The notes beneath the pieces are model-generated. The model saw nothing but the letters and a program-made list of their open reading frames with translations, was not told the DNA's origin and did not search any database. A DNA stretch of 64,000 nucleotides. It comes from Stenogyne calaminthoides. Its lineage: Eukaryota; Streptophyta; Magnoliopsida; Lamiales; Lamiaceae. Made by a program: the position numbers and the translations under genes. Every line of letters starts with the position of its first letter. Within the stretch, counting starts at the first letter, position 1. The stretch spans positions 28,294,870-28,358,869 of the forward strand of contig JBBCBC010000009.1 of assembly GCA_037126765.1 (NCBI GenBank), given 5' to 3'. Shown one piece after another: positions 36,923 to 46,682 of the stretch.

Positions 36923-37390
36923 TGTTGGGATATTTTAGTTTTGATTAATTATGCCAAAACATTATCAACTTGTGTTTTTTGAAGTTTAATTTCTGAGATA
37001 ACAAGTTGAGGGGGAACGGAAGAACAAATTGAGGGGGAACTCATGAAATCAGATGAGGATGATCGAGATCAGACGAGGCTGCAGACGAGGCTGATCAAGA
37101 TCAGATGAGTAGGATGAGTTCCGAGTAAACTGATGAGCTAAACAAGAAGAAACATGCTGATTTTTGAAGAAGAAATGCTGATGCAGCAGCTGATGCAGTG
37201 CTGATGCAGTGCAGCTGATCCAGAACTGATCTGCAGTCCAGAACTGATCTGCTGTGCAGAACAGATCAGCTGTGCAGTATCAGATCAGCTGTGCAGAACG
37301 GATCAGCTATGCAGATCAGATCAGCTGATCCGATCTGTACAGCTGATACTAAATTACAAACGACGCCTAGATACTATATAAAAGACGCAA
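36923..37390 (+). mobile_element. partial LTR in intron 7 of the NXD1 homologue
   Basis: Begins TGTTGGGATATTTTAGTTTT and carries two copies of TTGAGGGGGAAC, then a GATCAG/CTGTGCAG-rich tract (37060-37340) and a TATA box ACTATATAAAAG at about 37372. It resembles the U3 of the solo LTR at 22550-24086 but ends soon after the TATA box. No matching flanking duplication, so it is probably truncated. It lies in the antisense orientation to the host gene. Confidence 0.55.
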
Positions 37391-37754
37391 TACTAACCAG
37401 TAGCTGTAAGATTGATACTGCATATGTCTGTCACCTTGTGATTGTTCATCTCTTTCACTTGTACATCCATATAATTCTTCATGTTATCAGGAGAATAAGT
37501 AATGCCAATCTTGTCCAGAAAGCCACCAAACCGACTTCTTTTTGTCATGGGAATCGCTGTAACACTCTAGTTTTAAGAAAAAAACCTCATCATATTAAGA
37601 GATTAATGATTTTCAGAATGAAGCTAGTATGTTTTACAACTTTAGTCATATGCTAAGCTCACCTTTGTAAAATTGGCAACTTGACTGGGAAGCCCGACAT
37701 CCTGCAAATGTAGAGGGGCAGGGCAGTTAAGAATGTATATATTACACTCTAATA

Positions 37755-38003
37755 CTCCCTCCACTCCAATTTAACTGTCATTCTAGAAAGAAAAATAATT
37801 GGCCCAAAATATCCTGTCGCTTTTGGTTTTCCAAGAGAAATTAAATATTTTCACCAGCTTAACCATTTTCTTAATTTTTGTGATAAGTGATCATAAATGA
37901 TCCATTGATAATCTGTAAAAAGGGTAAATAAATCATACGTATTAATTTCTTAATCTATGTGAAACACCCACACAAAACGACAGTTAACTTGGAACAGAGG
38001 CAG
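37755..38003. mobile_element. Stowaway-like MITE in intron 5 of the NXD1 homologue
   Basis: 249 bp between TA dinucleotides. Ends CTCCCTCCACTCCAATTTAA and, reverse-complemented, CTGCCTCTGTTCCAAGTTAA. Confidence 0.82.
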
Positions 38004-39330
38004 TAATTAAACTTGCATACATAGATTCTTGGATTTGTTTCAATGAGGACCTAAAAAAAACCACATCCTAAGCAAGCTCGGTTAAGAATGGTGACATATA
38101 AATGTCAAATTGTGTACTTCAAATGTTACCTTTCTTCCATGGACACATGCTTTGTCACTATTCACGAGCACTCTTGCAGCCCATCTATTAAGAAATTTAC
38201 AAAGATACTTGTTAATGCAAATACATTTAAACCTACATGATAGTCAATATTACACTTAGTACCAGTACTAGTTTAAGTATGTAAACAAGCAACTACTAAA
38301 TCATATCATAGGCACAAACATAAAATAAATAAAAAAAGACAAAGTTCTATGTAAACCGGTTTTACCATGCAACTGGTTTGCATTTTGTGTGTATTTCAAA
38401 CAGTATTAGTTGTTCCATTAAAAGGTATTAGTTTGATAGTATTACTTGTTTCATTAAAAAGTATTAGTTATTTTATTTTAAAGTGATAGTAGCGAACCAG
38501 TTGCACAGTAAAACTGATATACATAAGACCAACTCGTTTGACATAACATTTATGTGAATCAGAACCAGAACCGAGTTGAAGAAAACTTATGCACAGGGCA
38601 CTGGTGGATTCCATACAATTCCTGCTAATATCACAAGCTGAAAAGCACGACGTAGAAAAAAATTAACTTATTACTAGTTGACATTAAATTAAGCTTATGC
38701 TAAATTTCTTTTCCAATTTCCCTAAATAGAAATTGAACTACAGAAACTGTAAATATTTCATTTAAATATTCGATCAAGTTGTCTTTATTGTTTTCAAGAA
38801 TACAGTCAGAAATCATAGTGGCCTCACATGGGTTTATCATAAAATAAAAAACTAAGAGAAACAGTTTAAAAAGAGACAACCTCATCAAATGCCCCCAGCA
38901 GGACTGTCCTCATAATTAGCAAGAAAGAACCCTCCGAGAGTATATCTGTACAGTACATGGTACCAACTTGTATTAAATAAACAGAATGAAAATCTAAAAC
39001 TATTCATGCTTGAACCTTTATCAATAAAAAGGTACAAGCTGTATCAGCCCACGATTCATACCCAAACGCTTCCACTAATCTGAATTCTTTGGTAATGAAT
39101 GCTCGAGCTGTCTCTGCCTTGACAAGATGGAGCTGGTACAAGGCACTGAAACGTCAAACAAACCGAGTGTTTTACATAGTTCTCTATATTTTTTTTCAAT
39201 CAAAAAAACCTTGCAATGGAATCATAGTATTGAGTGTGTAATTCAAAAAACTGAGTAGAACATGCCTGCCTTTGAACACCCAAGGAGGCTTTCCATATCC
39301 TAACGAAGAATTGGCTTCTGAAGTTTCCAT

Positions 39331-40119
39331 TATTTCAGCCAGTAAGGAAACTCATAGTTACTGTGATAGAGAATGTCAAACATCAGATAAAGATTGCAAA
39401 CAGAGGACAGAATCGTAACGAGCTTCTTCACACAAAAAAATACCTAAAACTAAGCATAGGAAGACATGCTATATCTATTGTAACACCCCGTTTCCAGGAT
39501 GAAGCCTTTGTGGCTTAAACACTCTAGATCCGGTTCGCCACTTAAGTAACAATAAAAACTGAGCCTAAAAATTTCTTAAAAATAAAACAATAATGTATAG
39601 ACTAGCATAAATATCATTTTGTTACGGAATGTTTGAACATCAAAAAGATTACAGCGTGGAGAACACTCTTAAAGGAATTAAGGTAGAGTTATAACTTTAA
39701 CGATCTTATAAAAATGTTTGGACTTCTATTGAATTTTTTTGGACACTAATTGAGATTCTATTGGATTATTTTTTTACTTTAAAAGTTTTGTGGATTTAGA
39801 AAATCCATAGACTCCATGCAGAGTTTGACTGACTTTTTTTATTGATTTATATGGATTTTCATAGACTTGAAAAGATTGTAGAATACCACCAAATAACACA
39901 AAGACGTTGCAACTTAAGCAAAATCAACTGTAGAGACACGTCTTCATGTAAAAATAAGCACACACATAAACGAATAACGCCATGAATTTTTTCAAACAAA
40001 TTTCTAGGACTCAAGCTAATCCTAATCTCTAAACAATACTACATGGTTATAGCAGCAATTACAATACTGGAATTCATGCAGGAAAGCAGAATCAATTAAA
40101 AAGATGGAAAACACGGACC
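39331..40119. other. spacer between NXD1 homologue and DUF538 gene
   Basis: Contains TGTAACACCCCGTTTCC at 39480, which resembles the start of a plant Gypsy LTR, but no matching end was found. Around 39715-39890, inverted AT-rich segments around TATGGATTTTCATAGAC resemble the flank at 44720-44910. No gene. Confidence 0.35.
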
Positions 40120-40545
40120 TTAATTAAGAGGTAGAGCGAAAACCTCACAGGGGAGAGATTTGTCGAAATTCTTCGACGGATACTTAGCAGTGACCACGCC
40201 GACCTCAAAGACCAGATCGCGGCCGCTGGATCTGATTCCGGTGATTCCCCAACACTTGAAGAAAGCCCTAACGCTGATTCCGTCAAGGTCCCCAATTCGA
40301 TTATCGACAATCTTTCCGGTGATTTTGGGGAAGTAGGTCGCGATGTAGTTGTCGGGCGTCAGCGTCACGCGGCACGAATCGCCGAGATTGATGGAGAAAT
40401 GGTCAGAAGTGCGATTGAGGGTGTAGAACTGGACGTTGGTGGGAAGAAGGGCGATTGGGAAGCCGTATTTGATCAATTCATCGTGGGCTGTGGTGCGGCC
40501 GTGGCACGAGATGAAGGCGAGGATGGAGAGAATGAAGAGAGAAAT
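40120..40545 (-). pseudogene. DUF538 family gene with lost start codon
   Basis: Single-exon gene for a secreted DUF538 protein (a plant family of unknown role, about 150 residues). The frame runs from 40545 to the TAA at 40120-40122. It reads SLFILSILAFISCHG, a good signal peptide, then the domain with ELIKYGFPIALLPTNV, LGDSCRVTL, GKIVDNRIGDLDGISVRAFF and GIRSSGRDLVFEVG. The domain is complete and uninterrupted. The codon where the Met should be, directly before SLFILS, is ATT (40545-40543); a TAG precedes it, and no in-frame ATG exists before the conserved domain. So the start appears lost by ATG to ATT, unless a near-cognate codon is used. A MITE begins 17 nt upstream. Confidence 0.85.
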
Positions 40546-40562
40546 CTATGAGAAAATACTTA

Positions 40563-40993
40563 AGCGCATTTGGTTTGCATGAGTGATTGGAATAGTTTAG
40601 GATTAGGATTAATATCAATTAATCTACTGCTTGGTTTCTGGGACGAGAGCCCATTATATGCTTTAAGTTCGGGTAGAAAATGTATCAAATCCCTCCACGG
40701 AATGATATGTCAATCTTATGTGAAAGGTGTGATAGAACATATCTCAAGTGCAAAATTATAAATTGTCATTCTGTTGTTTGAATAGATTCACATGAATGAA
40801 GTGTATTGTTTCAATTCAATTTCAGGGTATTTATGACATTTCAATAGGTATTCCATCTAATCTCTCACTTCAATTCTACAATCCAAACGCATATCTTGAT
40901 TCAAACAAATCAAGTCCAATCAATTCAATCTTACTCAATCCTACTCAATCCTATCACATCTAATCAATCAAATCCCGCGAACCAAACACCCCC
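40563..40993. mobile_element. PIF/Harbinger-type MITE just upstream of the DUF538 frame
   Basis: Flanked by TTA (40560-40562 and 40994-40996). Ends AGCGCATTTGGTTTGCATG and, reverse-complemented, GGGGGTGTTTGGTTCGCGGG. The interior has repeated CAATCCTACTCAATCC-like runs. 431 bp, non-coding. Confidence 0.78.
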
Positions 40994-41798
40994 TTAGAAA
41001 TCTCTGGTTGTTAAAAGAGATTTTGGAGAGTGAAATCTATTTATATTTTTAGAGGCCAAATAATTAATTATAGCCTATACTTTTCACTTTTTATAAATTT
41101 TAGCACATAGTTTTTTCTCTCTTCAAATGTAACACATACTTTCATTTAATACTTAAAAACATCATGATCATCATTTTCCGGCAAGATCCATATGATGTGG
41201 ACGCCGGAGCCATGTGTCCTGCTGATGTGTATTGCTGAGGTGTAAACATTAAATAAGAAATATAAAAAATTTAACACGTAGGATTAAATTGAGCAGGAGT
41301 AAATTTGAGAAATAAGACTTTTCACTCCTTCATTCTCGTCCAAAACAAAACCCTAGATTATCTCCAACAGTATCGTCACTCAAGATCAATGTTTTCAAGC
41401 GGTATCTTCTCTGTTTCCTCTTCCACATTCTTACGTAATTATATCGTGAGTGGTTTAAGTTTCCTCTTCTACATTTGGAGAAACGAATGTAAAGTATCTG
41501 CACCATTAAGTGTGTAATCTGTTTGCAATGAGTTAATATTTGCTTGTAATGAAGTTAAAATTAGTATTATTTAAATTGATAGCAGAAGAGTTGTACCATA
41601 ATTTATTCATCTACTGTATTGAAGTTGAAACATTCTTTAATATTGACCTCCTTTTTATATATACGTTGGATAGTTACTCATAATGCCCTGATGCACTCTG
41701 TGTGTATATATATTTAAAGAAATCATATACAGTATAGGTGGGACTTGTTTAAATTTCAATAACAAAAAAACTTCAATATTATTTATTCTCCCACATCA

Positions 41799-42693
41799 CC
41801 AATTGGCGGAGCGAGAATTTTCGTATAGGGGGACCCCAATTAAGATTAAATTTTGTATGCATTAAGTGCATCGTGCACTTTATAGTGTATTTTAGGAGCA
41901 TGCAATTTATTGCATTGAAATATGCAATTTGTTCATACCGAACTGTGCAACTATTAATATGGAAAACAAGTTGCACGTTTCAGTGTAGACAATTTGCACA
42001 TTTTAGTGCGACAAGTTGCATAGTTCTAAAATATACTATAGAGTGCACGATACACCTTGTGCTCATGAGAACCAATCCCCAATTAATAGTAATAAAAAGT
42101 ACGAAAATAAAAGTTTAAAACAAAAACATAAACTAATACATATATTTATATAATCAAAATGATACATTTGAAAACAAAATGTTAATACATCTAATAACAT
42201 ATCTCTTCGACTCTTCTTATTTTGAAAGCGTTGCATGGTAGCTTTGTTACTAACTTAAAAAAAAAATTATGTATACAACTAAATAATCGTTCAAAAATTT
42301 ATCTCCAATTTGGTTAAGATGTGAATTTTTGATGAATTTAATTGCTGAAATGTTCTTTCCACTGTAGTTCTAGCAATGAGTAGGATAAACGGTAACTTAA
42401 CAAGCGAATAATCTAATTAGAACACAGTATAATTTTTTGTAGCAACCAATTTTTGAGTAAGACCTGCTATTCTAACAATTGTAGAGAAATTTTCATCCAA
42501 ACACACATCAATAATAAATTTTCAAGTTGATTGTCAAGTTCAAGGGGAACAACTCAGATTTGTTCAAGCATGTATATGTGATTAAATATTTTTTATTGTA
42601 CATATAATGTGAAATTACTAAAAATCCTTAAAAAATTTCAAAATCTCAGAGGGGGCCCAGTGCCCCCCTGTACCATTCCTCACTCCGTCCCTG
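41799..42693. mobile_element. probable hAT element inside the MULE
   Basis: Ends CCAATTGGCGGAGCGAG and, reverse-complemented, CAGGGACGGAGTGAGG, both followed by a GGGGG-rich stretch. The flanks CCACATCA and CCGTGTCA match at only five of eight positions. The interior has repeated TGCAATTT and TTGCAC motifs (41855-42060). 895 bp. Confidence 0.55.
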
Positions 42694-42802
42694 CCGTGTC
42701 ACAAACAAAATAATGTAATCAATTTCTTTTAAATAATTGTGTGCAATCTCACGATGAGAAGAGATATAATTTGAGCATGACGCTTTAACGCTATAAAAGG
42801 AA

Positions 42803-42958
42803 GTGAGGTGCTAAATGGACAGATTCTACCCAGGTCAAAATCATTAAAAAAACCTTTGCTCTCAATCAAGCCCACCAAGAATCTGCCCTCAATGAAGCCC
42901 ACCAAATCTAAAATAGTCATTTCTGCCTATGGCAGAATCAGCTCACCAAGAATTACAC
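42803..42958. mobile_element. small MULE-type element, perfect 9-bp TSD
   Basis: 156 bp flanked by TAAAAGGAA at 42794-42802 and 42959-42967. It begins GTGAGGTGCTAAATGG, ends AAGAATTACAC, and has inner inverted ACAGATTCT/AGAATC motifs. Homologous to 2770-2934. Confidence 0.85.
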
Positions 42959-43439
42959 TAAAAGGAATGAGTGTTGATTTATATTAATTTGTAATCCGTC
43001 TCATGTATGATAACATCTCATACGAGTTTTTTCCTAACAAAATAATGTCATACTCTGTTTTTTTATAAATAATTTAGTGTCCAAAGAGCGCTTCTGTTGG
43101 TTCTGATAATGGGAGCTACAAAAATACTTTCATTAATAGTTGATATATATAACATTATAAAATCCAAGGCTTGATGGTAAAAGTTACAGGTCGAAATTTA
43201 CGTCAAACATTTTATTAACAATTCTATGATCACCAAGTGAGATAACAATTAAACTGAACAAGTCTTTAAAGGGAAAAAGAGAAATTGTTGAATGAGAAAA
43301 CAACAATGACAGAATGAGTTGAATCTCAAATGAGGTATTGAAAAATGTTAAATGTGCCATAGTCATTAGTAATAACATAGCAGTGGTACGGTCCTATGGA
43401 TCAAGGTCAATAAAATTCAGCCAATAAATAGGACCTAGG

Positions 43440-43735
43440 ATGTCACTACAGGACATAAAAAAATCTATGCTATGTACAAAAGAAAGATGTCAACATGACA
43501 TATCCAAAAAATATGCCATAGAAAGATGCACACAAAAATTCCGAGGTCTTTTTTGGCTCCCAAAAGCAATTTTCAAAATCTCAGAATATCCCAAATTCGT
43601 AAGAACATGCTCGAGCTCTTCATAACCAATTGAATAGGGATTCAAGTGCTCAAAAACCTTAATTGTTCCCCCCACATAATCTAAGCACCCAACAAAATGT
43701 CCACCATGGTGAAGTTCTTAAGTAATTAAATCATT
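43440..43735 (-). pseudogene. PB1-like domain remnant of a MULE protein
   Basis: On the minus strand: HHGGHFVGCLDYVGGTIKVF, then HLNPYSIGYEELEHVLTNLG. This is the pattern of the PB1-like domain at the N-terminus of many plant MULE transposase-type proteins (cf. family motifs HHGG, YVGG and a conserved LGY). The frame ends about 20 codons after the domain. No MULE catalytic domain or SWIM zinc finger is present in the element, so only this N-terminal piece survives. Confidence 0.7.
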
Positions 43736-44718
43736 ATTACCGCTGCATGTTCAACAAAAATCTAGTTAGAAGTCTCTCTTAAATCAAAAAACATAATTGA
43801 CAAATATGAGTTTCACTTATCACAAAACAAAATAAAAATAAAAATTACCTATTGTGATGTTCCATTGCCAACATGTGTTTCAGTTGATGCAGACTAAGGC
43901 AAAAAACTGCATAAAACATAGGAGATTTATAGAATTTATCAAAAGAGAAAGAGGGTATAAATATAAGAGATTTTTAGAATTTCTCAGTTTTTTTTTTTTT
44001 TTTTGAGGGAAGAATATCTCAGTTAATGCACAAATCTTTTCTTAATATGCAATATTCAATATGCAGTCTCTACTTAATATGCAGAAAAAAGATGCACACA
44101 AAAATGATATTCAGAAAAAATGAAAAAAGAAACTAGACTACATAAATATTTTGGCGAAACAGGGCCTTATTCATTCCTAATCTATTTTTTCATTTTGCTA
44201 AGCATGGCCTCTTAATATGGAAAACGAAAAAGGACAAACAACAAATTATTTTGATGGAGAAGGCATTATATCAGAAACATGACCTTTTAAAAGAATGCCA
44301 AAAAAAAAAAAAAAGAGGCGCAGAACAGTGGTACCTTCTAGTGAACGTAATTGAGGCGCATATTGTGGAACAGAAAACTCAGAAGACGCCGCTTGAAAAC
44401 ATTGATCGTGAGTGATGAGTTACAGTTGGAGATAATCTAGGGTTTTGGAGGAGAAGTTATGTTTCTCAGATCAGATTACTCCCGCTCAATTTAATCCTAT
44501 GTGTTCAATTTTTTATTTTTTTATTTAATATTTACACATCAGCAGAACACGTGGCTCCGACGTCCACATCAGATAGATCTCGTTGAAAATGATGATCAGG
44601 ATGTTTTTAAGTATCAAATGAAAATATATGCTATATTTGGAGAGAGAAAAAAATATGTGCTAAAATTTATAAAAAGTGAAAAATATGGGCTAGATTTAAT
44701 TATTTGGTCTATTTTTGG

Positions 44719-44910
44719 AAGAGAATCAAAGAAAATCCATAGAGTATTAAAATTTATAGACTGTTAAATACCTAAAGATTTTTTAAGACTTTTTAAAATC
44801 CGTATTGAATACCTCATAATTTTTAAAGACTTTTGAAAATCCGGATTGAATACTCCCAGACTTTGAAAGTCTAAAAAAATCCTACAGACTCCACAACCAA
44901 TACACCCCCT
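44719..44910. repeat. fragment of an inverted-repeat MITE between two MULEs
   Basis: AT-rich sequence with repeated AAAATCCGTATTGAATAC and AAAATCCGGATTGAATAC units, closing with a CCAATACACCCCC end. Similar motifs occur at 39715-39890. The left end appears lost beside the MULE. Confidence 0.4.
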
Positions 44911-44919
44911 TTAATTTAA

Positions 44920-46142
44920 GGGAAAATGATCAATTTAGCCCCTAAACTTATATGTGAAGATCCACTAGGATCCTTAACTATATTTTAGTACACTTAAACG
45001 CTCAATCTTTTTATTTGGGATCAATTTAGCCCTTCTTCTTAACAAAAGGGATCAAATAAACCCTTCAATCACATTCAACCAAAGACGTTAATAGCTAGGA
45101 CATTTTTCCTCATATTGCTTATTTCCAGAGGAATAGAACACAATATTCCATGTCCTTGCATCTTTATCAAAGCACCAGCTTGGCTCTCTCCCCTGAATAT
45201 CCAACATGTGATTTCTTTTTTTTATTTGGAAAAAATGAACAACAAATTATTCAAGTCACATTAAAAATTGACAGATAATTAGATCAGAAATTTTGAAGAA
45301 AAGCCAACCATATATGGAAATAATTCATTATATCATTTTCTTTTTCTTTTTTTCTGAAATTAAAAGCGAGATGACGAAATTGAACTCGCTAAAAAATAAA
45401 TCATCTCTAGATTACACTCTAATTAAAGAAAAAATGATTCTCTGTTCATGAGTTGCAATAGACTGGGGCTAAAGGACTGTGGAATTGAGAAAGGACCGGG
45501 GCTAAGGATGAACCGGTGGACAGGAAAGGATGAACCGATAAAGGGGCTACGGCGAAAGAGCCTAAGAGGAAGAAGGATTTGAGTTTAGCTGTAATTTTAA
45601 CTAGTTTAATGCAGTTTTGGTCTCAAGAGACACGGACACTCACGATTTTGATCCCAATACTCGCCACTTTGGTCTTAAATCCATTTTTTTACATTTTTGG
45701 TCCCACCGCCACATTTTCCGTTAAATCCTATTACACTTTTGGTCCGATAGCTGCATCTTTTGGGATCAAAATGTAATAGAATTTAACGAAAAACACAACG
45801 GTGAGACCAAAAGTATAAAAAAATAGATTTGGGACAAAACTAATGAGTATTGTTACCAAAATCGTGAGTTATCCGTAACTCATGGAATCAAAAGTGCATT
45901 AAACTCAATTTTAACATAGGGAAATACGCCACATAATAGAAAATAAGCAATTTGAGGAACTGGTACATGACAATTTACGTCTATTTAGTTGAATTTTGAT
46001 GAAAGGGTTTATTTGATCCCATTTATTAAAGAAGAAGGGCTTATTTGATCCCAAATAAAAAGAAAGAGTGTTTAGGTGATATAGTTAAGGGTCCAATTTG
46101 ATCTTCACGTATAAGTTCAGGGGCTAAATTGACCATTTCCCC
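44920..46142. mobile_element. Mutator-like element, 1.2 kb, perfect 9-bp TSD
   Basis: Flanked by TTAATTTAA at 44911-44919 and 46143-46151. Inverted arms of about 200 bp begin GGGAAAATGATCAATTTAGC and, reverse-complemented, GGGGAAATGGTCAATTTAGC. Repeated TTTGGGATCAA motifs lie within the arms. Non-coding, with one nested element. Confidence 0.92.
45602..45906. mobile_element. nested foldback-like MULE MITE, perfect 9-bp TSD
   Basis: Flanked by AATTTTAAC at 45593-45601 and 45907-45915. Nearly the whole 305 bp is one inverted repeat: TAGTTTAATGCAGTTTTGG against, reverse-complemented, GAGTTTAATGCACTTTTGA, with TTTTTTTACATTTTTGGTC and its counterpart nearer the centre. A single-stranded copy would fold into a long hairpin. 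Confidence 0.9.
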
Positions 46143-46399
46143 TTAATTTAACAATTTCTAAAAGATATACATCATATTTCAAAGGGAAACTTCATAGTAT
46201 TATTAGTGATAACTTGATTATATGGAAAACTCCATGTCTACTTGCAGTTCCAGCCCCTCTCTCGATTATATCCTGAAAATATCAAACTGTGGGGGTGTGA
46301 GATAAAAATCTCAGTGGATAATATGTATGTTGTTACTCATATTGGCAGTACGCTTATAGTATTAGTATCTCAAAATTCATAATTCATATTTCATAGTCA

Positions 46400-46682
46400 T
46401 TTCAAGGGACGCTAGCATATGATTGACACGTTAACCCATACGACAAATAGTTCGAGGGACGCTAGCATAAATTCCACGTAAACCCATACACCAATAGTTC
46501 GAGGGACGCTAGCATAAATGCCACGTATACCCATACGCCAATAGTTCGAGGGACGCTAACATAAATGCAACGTATACCCATACGCCAATAGTTCGAGGGA
46601 CGCTAGCATAATTGTCACGTAAACCCATACGCCAATAGTTCGAGGGACGCTAGCATAATTGTCACATAAACCCATATGCCAA
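46400..46682. repeat. 47-bp minisatellite, about six copies
   Basis: The motif GAGGGACGCTAGCATAA recurs at about 46452, 46499, 46546, 46593 and 46639, with a diverged first copy at about 46404. Units differ by a few substitutions; the period is 46-49 bp. Units follow each other directly without unique spacers. Confidence 0.92.

Larger units (their letters stand above)
36212..39330 (-). pseudogene. NXD1: NEOXANTHIN-DEFICIENT 1 homologue, ten exons, three lesions
   Basis: Homologue of plant NXD1, a protein required for neoxanthin accumulation (a xanthophyll and abscisic acid precursor); its biochemical activity is not established. Exons, in transcript order: 39330-39266, 39145-39062, 38945-38881, 38637-38591, 38184-38130, 37701-37663, 37566-37398, 36864-36801, 36721-36665, 36429-36212. 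Recognisable parts are YGKPPWVFKG, ALYQLHLVKAETARAF, AGIVWNPP, GLPSQVANFTK, RWMGPTVKMSLPSF, GRTEYNPHLLKYSCQIECR and a C-terminal MLSKPILALEFNCLKMKVEA. Lesions: one extra G in exon 3 (C run 38892-38896), giving a stop; exon 4 donor ATAAGT instead of GTAAGT at 38590; a frame change in exon 10 near 36345. Intron 1 uses a GC donor. Other junctions are canonical. Probably non-functional unless these are assembly errors. Confidence 0.9.
41053..44709. mobile_element. Mutator-like element, 3.7 kb, long terminal inverted repeats
   Basis: The arms at 41053-41445 and 44335-44709 are inverted copies (for instance CACTTTTTATAAATTTTAGC occurs in both). The flanking 9-bp duplication is TATTTTTAG (41044-41052) and TATTTTTGG (44710-44718). 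A 9-bp duplication with TIRs of several hundred bp is diagnostic for Mutator. Each arm contains a leader-like AAACCCTAGATTATCTCC, suggesting promoters facing inwards. The interior has only a PB1-like domain remnant and two inserted elements, so it is non-autonomous. Confidence 0.88.

Noticed and set aside
46400..46682. CRISPR-like appearance of 47-bp repeats
   Set aside because: Units are contiguous with no unique spacers, and the surrounding genes are of a plant.
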